57,222 nt of DNA, taken from the NCBI GenBank assembly GCA_023150805.1, contig JAKLKF010000037.1, positions 1 through 57,222 on the forward strand, given 5' to 3'. The notes below the pieces were generated by a model. It saw nothing but the letters and a program-made list of their open reading frames with translations. It ran no database searches and had not been told where the DNA came from. Numbering within the stretch: position 1 is the stretch's first letter; each line of letters starts with the position of its first letter. The stretch is from Myxococcota bacterium. GTDB lineage: Bacteria; Myxococcota_A; UBA796; UBA2385. The position numbers and the translations under genes are program-made. Positions 8,304 through 14,966 of the stretch are shown here, in pieces.

Positions 8304-10383
8304 GCAGCCAGGTCTGGGCGCTGACCGGCTCCTGGCCGGCGCGGCGCGGGGCCCGCTCGTAGCTGCCGTCGGCGTGCAGCAGCCAGGCCTGGCTGTCGTC
8401 GGAGAGGTAGATCTCCAGGGCCTCCTCGACCACCCGCCGCTTCAGCTCGGGCTCGAGCACCGGCCAGGCCACCTCGATGCGGCGGTCGAGGTTGCGGTGC
8501 ATCCAGTCGGCGCTGGTGCACCAGATCCGGTCCTCGCCGGCGTGGTGGAAGCGCCACACCCGGCTGTGCTCCAGGAAGCGCCCGACGATGGAGCGCACGC
8601 GGATCTGCTCGCTGACGCCGGGCACGCCCGGGCGCAGGCAGCAGATCCCGCGCACCACCAGGTCGACCTGGACCCCCGCCTGGCTGGCCCGGTACAGCTC
8701 GCGGATCACGTCGGGCTCCGACAGGCTGTTCATGCGCGCCTGGATGAAGGCCGGGCGCCCGGCCCGCGCCTCTTCCGTCTCGAAGCGGATGTGCTCCAGC
8801 AGGCCCTCGTGCAGGGTGAAGGGCGACTGCAGCAGCCGGTTCATCTGCTGCACGTGCCCCAGGCCCGTGAGCTGCATGAACAGCTCGTGCACGTCCCGCC
8901 CGATCTTGGGGTCCGCGGTGAGCTGGCCCAGGTCGGTGTAGGCCCGGGCCGTGCCCGCGTGGTAGTTGCCGGTGCCCAGGTGCGTGTAGCGACGGACCTT
9001 TCCCCCCTCGCGCCGCACGATCAGGGTCATCTTGGCGTGGCACTTGTAGCCCACCACGCCGTAGACCACGTTGGCCCCGACCTCCTCCAGCCGGTCGGCC
9101 AGCTCGATGTTCGCCGCCTCGTCGAAGCGCGCCCGCAGCTCGATGATGACGGTCACCACCTTGCCGGCCCGGGCCGCCTCGATCAGCGCCTCGACCAGGG
9201 GCGAGGCGTCGCCCGTCCGGTACAGGGTCTGCTTGATCGCCAGCACCTCGGGGTCGCGGGCGGCCTGCCGCAGCAGCTCGATGATGGGGTTGAAGCTCTG
9301 GAAGGGGTGGTGCAGCAGCACGTCCTGGCGGCGGATCGTCTCGAAGTAGTCCTCCTCCTTGTGCAGGCCGGGCGGGTTGCCGGGGATGAAGGGCGGGTAC
9401 TTGAGGTGGGGCAGGTCGACCGCCGAGACGACGGCGCCGATGCGGTGCAGGTTCACCGGGCCGTCGACCTTGTACAGCTCGTGGTCCTGCAGCCCGAACT
9501 GGCGGAGCAGGAAGTCGCAGACCTTCTGGGGTGCCTCGCGCACGACCTCCAGCCGCACCGCGTCGCCGTAGCGCCGCCACAGCAGCTCGCCCTGCAGGGC
9601 CTGCTTGAGGTTGGCCACCTCCTCCTCGTCGACCCACAGGTCGCTGTTGCGCGTGACCCGGAACTGGTGGCAGCCGGTGACCTTCATGCCGGGGAACAGC
9701 TCGCCCACGTTGGCGTGGATCACGCTGCTGAGCAGCACGAAGTGCCAGGGGTGGCCGGAGACCTGGGCCGGCAGGTTGATGATGCGCGGCAGGCAGCGGG
9801 GCACCTGGAGCACCGCCATCCCGCTGTCGCGCCCGAAGGCGTCCGTGCCCTTGAGCGTGATGAGGAAGTTGAGCCCCTTGTTGAGCACCTTGGGGAAGGG
9901 GTGCACCGGGTCCAGGCCGACGGGTGTCAGCACCGGCAGGACCTGGTCCTGGAAGTAGTCGCGCGCGAAGCGCTGGAGCTTGCTGGTCCAGTGGGTGCGG
10001 CGGGGGATCTCGATGCCCTGCCGCTCCAGCGCCGGCAGCAGCTCCTGGTTCAGCGTGCGGTACTGGGCCTGCACCAGCTTGTGGGCCACCGCCGCCACCT
10101 TCGACAGGTTCTGCTCTGGCAAGAGCCCGTCGGGGCCCGTCTCGGTCGAGCCCGCCGCCGCGCGCTGCTTGAGGCCGGCGATGCGGATCTCGAAGAACTC
10201 GTCGAGGTTGCTGCTGCAGATGGTGAGGAAGCGCAGGCGCTCCAGCAGCGGCACCTCGGGGTCGAGCGCCTGGGCGAGCACCCGCCGGTTGAACTCGAGC
10301 AGCGACAGCTCGCGGTTGACGTAGAGCGAGGGGTCGGTCAGCGCCGGGGGAGCGGGCGGCGCGGCGGTGTGCGAGTGGGGCAC
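8284..10383 (-). CDS. ppk: Polyphosphate kinase 1
   Basis: A 699-residue PPK1, the family's usual length. The N-terminal domain starts YVNRELSLLEFNRRVL and SSNLDEFFEIRIAGL, both signature sequences. The phospholipase-D-like catalytic halves carry KQTLYRTGD, the HxK-type motif CHAKMTLI, and YTHLGTGNYH, and the C-terminus has CTSADWMHRNLDRRIEV. It makes polyphosphate from ATP reversibly. I chose the GTG at 10383 because GAAGG lies five bases upstream; a GTG at 10395 is the alternative and adds four residues. The stop overlaps the ppx 3' end. The divergent gene starts about 100 bases away. Confidence 0.95.
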   Translation of the reverse strand: MPHSHTAAPPAPPALTDPSLYVNRELSLLEFNRRVLAQALDPEVPLLERLRFLTICSSNLDEFFEIRIAGLKQRAAAGSTETGPDGLLPEQNLSKVAAVAHKLVQAQYRTLNQELLPALERQGIEIPRRTHWTSKLQRFARDYFQDQVLPVLTPVGLDPVHPFPKVLNKGLNFLITLKGTDAFGRDSGMAVLQVPRCLPRIINLPAQVSGHPWHFVLLSSVIHANVGELFPGMKVTGCHQFRVTRNSDLWVDEEEVANLKQALQGELLWRRYGDAVRLEVVREAPQKVCDFLLRQFGLQDHELYKVDGPVNLHRIGAVVSAVDLPHLKYPPFIPGNPPGLHKEEDYFETIRRQDVLLHHPFQSFNPIIELLRQAARDPEVLAIKQTLYRTGDASPLVEALIEAARAGKVVTVIIELRARFDEAANIELADRLEEVGANVVYGVVGYKCHAKMTLIVRREGGKVRRYTHLGTGNYHAGTARAYTDLGQLTADPKIGRDVHELFMQLTGLGHVQQMNRLLQSPFTLHEGLLEHIRFETEEARAGRPAFIQARMNSLSEPDVIRELYRASQAGVQVDLVVRGICCLRPGVPGVSEQIRVRSIVGRFLEHSRVWRFHHAGEDRIWCTSADWMHRNLDRRIEVAWPVLEPELKRRVVEEALEIYLSDDSQAWLLHADGSYERAPRRAGQEPVSAQTWLLNRFGR

Positions 10384-10480
10384 CGGGGCCTTCACGGGAC
10401 CGAGGAAGGTGTGCGGGCGCGCCCGGACGCGAAAGCGCGGCGGCCCTCGGCGCGCTAGGATGCCCCAAGGAGCGTCGACC

Positions 10481-11098
10481 ATGCCCGTCAGTCCCGCATT
10501 CGTGCCCAGCATCCTGGAGTTCTGGTTCGGCTCCTCCGACCCGGGCGCGCAGGTGGCGGCGCGGATGCACCTGTGGTTCACGCCCGACGAGGCGACCGAC
10601 CAGCTCATCCGGGAGCGCTACGGCCCGCTGCACGCCGCCGCCTGCCGCGGCGAGGCCGAGAACCTCTGCGCCACGCCCGGCGGTCGCCTCGCCTACATCC
10701 TGCTCATCGACCAGTTCTCGCGGAACCTCTTCCGCGGCAGCCCCCGGGCCTTCGCGCACGATCGCCGGTCCCTGCACGCGGCGCTGGAGGGCATCGACCA
10801 GGGCCAGGACCTGGCCTTCGGCCTGCACCAGCGCGCCTTCGTGTACCTGCCGCTGGAGCACGCCGAGGACCGCCACCTCCAGCAGCGCTCGGTCGAGCTG
10901 TTCACCCGCCTGAAGGCCGACGCGTCGCCGGACCAGGCCGCCGCGGCCCAGACCTACCTGGACCACGCGATCGCCCACCGCAAGGTGATCGACGAGTTCG
11001 GGCGCTTCCCGCACCGCAACCAGATCCTGGGGCGAACCACCACCATCGAGGAGTTCGCCTACCTGCGCAAGCCCGGGGCGGGCTTCGGCGGGTACTGA
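10481..11098 (+). CDS. DUF924 family protein
   Basis: A 205-residue all-helical protein matching the DUF924 family: ILEFWFG at the start, WFTP, and the signature LIDQFSRNLFRGSPRAFAHD followed by a TPR-like YLPLEHAED region. Members are small cytoplasmic proteins with a TPR-like fold and no established reaction. The ATG at 10481 is preceded by AAGGAG at ideal spacing, which rules out the longer upstream frame. A TAGGAT sequence about 25 bases upstream could be a -10 element. The next gene starts three bases after the stop. Confidence 0.85.
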   Translation: MPVSPAFVPSILEFWFGSSDPGAQVAARMHLWFTPDEATDQLIRERYGPLHAAACRGEAENLCATPGGRLAYILLIDQFSRNLFRGSPRAFAHDRRSLHAALEGIDQGQDLAFGLHQRAFVYLPLEHAEDRHLQQRSVELFTRLKADASPDQAAAAQTYLDHAIAHRKVIDEFGRFPHRNQILGRTTTIEEFAYLRKPGAGFGGY

Positions 11099-11101
11099 GC
11101 C

Positions 11102-11581
11102 ATGACCGACCCCACCGTGACCCGGGTCTGTTTCGTCTGCCTGGGCAACATCTGTCGCTCCCCCACCGCCGAGGGGTGGATGCGTCACCTCGTGGCCCAG
11201 GCCGGCCAGCAGGGCGCCTGGGACATCGACAGCGCGGGCACCGGGGGCTGGCACCAGGGGGAGCCGCCCGACCCCCGCGCCGTCACGGCCGCCGCCGCGC
11301 GCGGCGTGGTGGTGGAGGGGCGAGCGCGGCGCTTCGAGCCGGCCGACTACGACCGCTTCGACCTGGTCCTGGCCATGGACCGCGAGAACCGGGCCCACCT
11401 GCTGCGCCTGTGCCGCGACGCCGGGGACATGGCCAAGGTCCGCCTGATCCGCGACTTCGACCCCGCCGCCGCCCCCGAGTCCGACGTGCCGGACCCCTAC
11501 TACGGCGGGCAGGCAGGCTTCGTCGAGATCCTCGACCAGATCGAGGCCGCCTGTCGGGGCCTGCTCTCGGCCCGCGGGTGA
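11102..11581 (+). CDS. Low-molecular-weight protein tyrosine phosphatase
   Basis: A 159-residue cytoplasmic phosphatase. The P-loop CLGNICRS holds the nucleophile Cys13 and Arg19 (CX5R), and the general-acid Asp lies in DPYYGG near the C-terminus; both are complete, so it should be active. Members remove phosphate from tyrosine in proteins or act on small phospho-compounds. It sits three bases after the DUF924 gene, and its stop overlaps the GTG of the FAD oxidoreductase gene, so all are likely in one transcript. Low-molecular-weight arsenate reductases share the P-loop, but the DPYYGG acid loop favours a phosphatase. Confidence 0.9.
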   Translation: MTDPTVTRVCFVCLGNICRSPTAEGWMRHLVAQAGQQGAWDIDSAGTGGWHQGEPPDPRAVTAAAARGVVVEGRARRFEPADYDRFDLVLAMDRENRAHLLRLCRDAGDMAKVRLIRDFDPAAAPESDVPDPYYGGQAGFVEILDQIEAACRGLLSARG

Positions 11582-13164
11582 GCCGGGTCCCGCGCCGGGC
11601 CGGGCCCTCCCGGCGCGGCCTGCTCCAGCGATCCGGCCTGGGCCTGGCGGGCCTCGCCCTGGCCGGCCGGCCGGGCCCCACCCGGGCCGAGGGGACGGCC
11701 GTGCTGGTGGTCGGCGGTGGGCCCGCCGGGGTCGCCGCCGCGCTCGACCTGGCGGAGGGGGGCGCCCAGGTCACGCTGGTCGAGGCCGCCGATCGCCTGG
11801 GGGGCCGGCTGCGCGGCTGGACCGAGCCCCTGGTCGGCGCCGTCGAGCACGAGGACCCCGCCGTCGAGGTGGGCGCCGGGCTGCACGCGGTGGGCGCCGA
11901 CGACACCGCCGTCCTGGCCCTGCTGCACCGCTTCGGCCTGGACGGCCTGCCCGGCGCACCGGTGCGCCTGGAGGTACCCGCGCGCGAGGAGGGGCTGGAC
12001 GCCGCCTGCCTGGCCCGCTTCGGCCTGCCCGCGGCGGCGCTCGACCCGGCCCTGCCCCCCCAGGCCTGGGCCTGGGCCCGCCAGCCCCGCCGCTACCTGC
12101 GCGGCGATCCGGAGAGCTGGCTGTGGCGCCCGCTCGCCGACCTCTTCCAGGCCCTGGGCGGGGAGCTGCGCCTGGGCACCGCCGCGCGCTCGCTGGTGCT
12201 GCGCGAGGGGCGCGTCGCCGGGGTCGAGGTCGGCCAGCCCGGCGCCCGCCTGCGGGTCGTGCCCCAGGGCGCCTGGTCCCAGGACCAGGACCCCGCCGGC
12301 CTGCCGGTCCACGTCCACGACGGGCCCGAGGGGCTGTGGGCCCTGCACGGGCGCTGCACCCACCAGGGCGATCCGGCGCTGCGCCTGCACGACCGCCTGC
12401 ACTGCCCGACCTGCGGCTCGACCTGGGACGCGCGCGGCCAGCCGCTGGACGGGCCGGCCACCCAGGCGCTGCGGCGGCTGGAGGTGGCGCGCCTGCCGGC
12501 CGAGGGCGGCGGAGGCTACCGCGTCGACCTGCCCGACACCACCTGGACCCTGCCGGCCGAGCGGGTGCTGCTGGCCCTGGACCCGCCGGCGCTGGCTCGC
12601 CTGGCCGGGCCGGTCCTGCCCGCTGCGCGCGCGCTCACCGGCGTGCCCTTCGCCGTCGCCCGCTTCTGGCTGGACCGCCCCGTCGACCCGCGCCGCCCCG
12701 CCGCCGCCCTGCTGCCCCGGGGCCGCCACGCCACCCTGGCCCTGCTGGCGCACCGGCTGCAGGACGCCTCGGCCGCCTGGGCCGCGCGCTCCGGCGGCAG
12801 CGTGGTGGAGCTGCAGGCCGGCCGCGACCTGCCGGCCGAGCAGAGCCCGGGCTGGTCGCAGGCCCTGCTGGACGCCCTGCACCCGGACCTGGCGCTGGCC
12901 TGGCCCGAGCTGGCGGGCGCCGCCGTGCTCAAGGCCCGCCTGGTGCGCGGCGGCCAGCGGGTCCACCTGGGTCCCGGCCACGCCGCCCGCGCCCTGCCGA
13001 TGCAGCCCGGCCCGCCCGGCCTGTGGCTGGCCGGCGAGGTGGTGGCCCTCTCCCCGGGCGCCGGATCACCGGGCGACGGCCCCGCGCCGCTCTTGTGGGA
13101 GCGCGCCGTGCGCACCGGCCGGGCCGCCGCGGCCGACCTCCTGGCCGGGGCCGCCGGCCCGTGA
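11578..13164 (+). CDS. Tat-type FAD-dependent oxidoreductase with inserted Rieske-like domain
   Basis: A 528-residue protein. A Tat-like leader (SRRGLLQRSG, then a hydrophobic stretch) is followed by the FAD-binding motif VVGGGPAGVAAALDLAEGG and DRLGGRLRG, as in flavin amine oxidases and phytoene desaturases. Residues about 225-320 form a Rieske-like insert with CTH (Cys260, His262) and CPTCGSTWD (Cys276, Cys279) and a typical closing GPAT segment. The normal second His ligand is replaced by Cys279. The C-terminal GLWLAGEVV is the usual flavin-pyrophosphate contact. GTG at 11578 overlaps the previous stop (GTGA), and the next gene overlaps in the same way. The substrate is unknown; an exported redox role is likely. 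Confidence 0.75.
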   Translation: MSRVPRRAGPSRRGLLQRSGLGLAGLALAGRPGPTRAEGTAVLVVGGGPAGVAAALDLAEGGAQVTLVEAADRLGGRLRGWTEPLVGAVEHEDPAVEVGAGLHAVGADDTAVLALLHRFGLDGLPGAPVRLEVPAREEGLDAACLARFGLPAAALDPALPPQAWAWARQPRRYLRGDPESWLWRPLADLFQALGGELRLGTAARSLVLREGRVAGVEVGQPGARLRVVPQGAWSQDQDPAGLPVHVHDGPEGLWALHGRCTHQGDPALRLHDRLHCPTCGSTWDARGQPLDGPATQALRRLEVARLPAEGGGGYRVDLPDTTWTLPAERVLLALDPPALARLAGPVLPAARALTGVPFAVARFWLDRPVDPRRPAAALLPRGRHATLALLAHRLQDASAAWAARSGGSVVELQAGRDLPAEQSPGWSQALLDALHPDLALAWPELAGAAVLKARLVRGGQRVHLGPGHAARALPMQPGPPGLWLAGEVVALSPGAGSPGDGPAPLLWERAVRTGRAAAADLLAGAAGP

Positions 13165-14072
13165 CGGCAGGACCGGTCGCCATCACCGGCGCCAGCGGCT
13201 TCCTGGGCAGCCACCTGGTCGACGCCGCCCTGGAGGCGGGCCTGCCGGTGCGCGGCGTGGTCCGCCGGCCCGAGGCGCTGCACCGCGCCGTGCCCGCCGC
13301 CCGGGCCGACCTTGCCGACGAGGCCGCCCTCACCCGCGCCTTCGAGGGGGCCAGCGCCGTCATCGCCAACGCCGCCCTGGGCTCCTGGCAGGGGCCGCTC
13401 TCCCGCTACCTCGAGGTGAACGTCGACGGCCTGGGCCGGACCCTGCGCGCCGCGGCGGCGGCCGGGGTGCGGCGCGTGGTCCTCATCTCCACGGTGGCCG
13501 TGCACCGCACCCGCCTGTGGGGGGCCGTGGACGAGGGCAGCCCGCTGGTCGGCGACGCGCGGCCGTGGGCGAACCCCAGCGACCTGACGACCGACTGGCG
13601 CTACGCCCTGTCGAAGGCCCGGGGCGAGGCGCTGGCCTGGCGCCTGGCGGAGGAGCTGGGGCTGGACCTGACCGCACTGCGCCCCGGGCCCGTCTATGGT
13701 CCGCGGGATCCCAAGCTCACGCCCGCGATGTGCCGCCGGGCCGCGGCCCCCGTCGTGTGGGCCCCGACCCTGGCGATCCCCTTCGTGCACGCCGCCGACG
13801 TGGCGCGCGCCGCCGTGGCCGCCCTCTCCCGCCCGCAGAGCCGGGGCCGCGCCTTCCTGCTGGCCGGCCCGCCGGTGCCCCTCTCCCAGCTCCTGGCGCA
13901 CCTGCGCCGCGCCCAGGGCGGCGCCGGGCTGCTGCTTCCCGTGCCCCTGCCCCTGGCGGTGCGCTACGACACGCGCGCCGCCGCCCAGGTCCTGGGCTTC
14001 GCGCCGCGGCCCTGGACCGAAGGCTGGGTGGACGCCGCCGCCACCCTCCCCGGCCCCACGCTGCCGGGCTAG
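13161..14072 (+). CDS. NAD(P)-dependent epimerase/dehydratase (extended SDR)
   Basis: A 303-residue extended short-chain dehydrogenase. The nucleotide-binding motif TGASGFLGSHL lies at the N-terminus, the NAD-contacting strand ends at NAALGSW, a Ser is in LISTVAVH, and the active-site YALSK has Tyr and Lys four apart. RPGPVYGPRDP is the usual substrate-proximal loop. Family members act on nucleotide sugars, sterols or dihydroflavonols. GTG overlaps the stop of the FAD/Rieske gene (GTGA), so the two are co-translated and may act in one redox pathway. Substrate unknown. Confidence 0.85.
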   Translation: MTAGPVAITGASGFLGSHLVDAALEAGLPVRGVVRRPEALHRAVPAARADLADEAALTRAFEGASAVIANAALGSWQGPLSRYLEVNVDGLGRTLRAAAAAGVRRVVLISTVAVHRTRLWGAVDEGSPLVGDARPWANPSDLTTDWRYALSKARGEALAWRLAEELGLDLTALRPGPVYGPRDPKLTPAMCRRAAAPVVWAPTLAIPFVHAADVARAAVAALSRPQSRGRAFLLAGPPVPLSQLLAHLRRAQGGAGLLLPVPLPLAVRYDTRAAAQVLGFAPRPWTEGWVDAAATLPGPTLPG

Positions 14073-14126
14073 ATCCCGTCCTCTCGCACCGGCGCCCACG
14101 CTCGGCACGCCACCGCGGAGCCTGCC

Positions 14127-14966
14127 TTGTCCTCCCCCGTCCGGCCGCCGGGCCCGCCCCTCCCCCGGCCTCCCGTCAAGCCCGTGCCCCTGCCGCGCTC
14201 CGCCGCCCGGCGGGTGTTGCCGGTCCCGCGCTTCGCCCAGCCCGACGCCGTCACCTGCGGCCCGACCTGCCTGGCCCAGGTCATGGCCTACTACGGCGAC
14301 CTGCGCCCCATCGGCGACCTCGCCGCCGCCGTGCGCCGCAACCCCGACGGCGGCACCATGGCCGTCTACCTGGCCCACCTGGCGCTGGAGCTGGGCTACC
14401 GCGTGCGGCTGTACCCGCTGGGGGTGCGGGTCTTCGACCCGACCTGGTGGGAGCTTCAGGACGAGCAGATCGTCGCCAAGCTGGCGGAGCGGGCGGCCGG
14501 CCTGTCCGACCCGGCCGAGCGCGACTTCGTCCTGGCCTGGCGCGACTACATGCTGGCGGGCGGCATGGTCGCCTTCGTCGAGCCGGGCCCCGCCGTGCTG
14601 GTGCGCATCCTGGACAAGGGCCGCCCCATCATCTGCGGGCTGAACTCGACCTGGCTGTACCGCGAGGCCCGCGACAACCCCGACACCAACCAGAGCGACG
14701 ACGTGCACGGCGAGCCGGTCGGCCACTTCGTCACCCTGGTCGGCTACACCGGCGAGGGCCGGCACTTCCACGTCAACGACCCCAGCGAGGACGCGCCCTT
14801 CGCGGCCGGTGGTGATCCCGACGGCCCCCACAGCCAGGGCCGCTATCCGCTGCCCGCCGACCGCCTGATCCACGCCATCCTGCTGGGGGATGGCACCCGC
14901 GACGCCATCCTGCTCGAGCTCTGGCCGCCCTTCCACCCCCACCGCAAGCCCGGGGAGTCCCCTTGA
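14127..14966 (+). CDS. C39-like papain-fold cysteine peptidase
   Basis: A 279-residue protein with a Pro-rich N-terminus (residues 1-36) and a C39-like domain. Gln38 and Cys44 in QPDAVTCGPTC, His200 in EPVGHFVTLVGY and Asp218 in HVNDPSED form the expected oxyanion Gln and Cys-His-Asp triad. There is no signal peptide. In related clusters such peptidases accompany ATP-grasp/GCS2 amide ligases and are thought to cut or transfer the product. TTG start at 14127 has GGAG upstream, and its stop overlaps the next TTG (TTGA), so it is made with the ligase. Confidence 0.75.
   Translation: MSSPVRPPGPPLPRPPVKPVPLPRSAARRVLPVPRFAQPDAVTCGPTCLAQVMAYYGDLRPIGDLAAAVRRNPDGGTMAVYLAHLALELGYRVRLYPLGVRVFDPTWWELQDEQIVAKLAERAAGLSDPAERDFVLAWRDYMLAGGMVAFVEPGPAVLVRILDKGRPIICGLNSTWLYREARDNPDTNQSDDVHGEPVGHFVTLVGYTGEGRHFHVNDPSEDAPFAAGGDPDGPHSQGRYPLPADRLIHAILLGDGTRDAILLELWPPFHPHRKPGESP

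Noticed and set aside
5448..11398. Very long opposite-strand or overlapping reading frames (for example 5448-8180, 8216-11398, 14890-17841, 36726-39941 upstream parts)
   Set aside because: They arise because stop codons are rare at such high GC. Their translations are Arg/Pro/Ala-rich with no motifs, while the genes listed carry clear family signatures and start sites.
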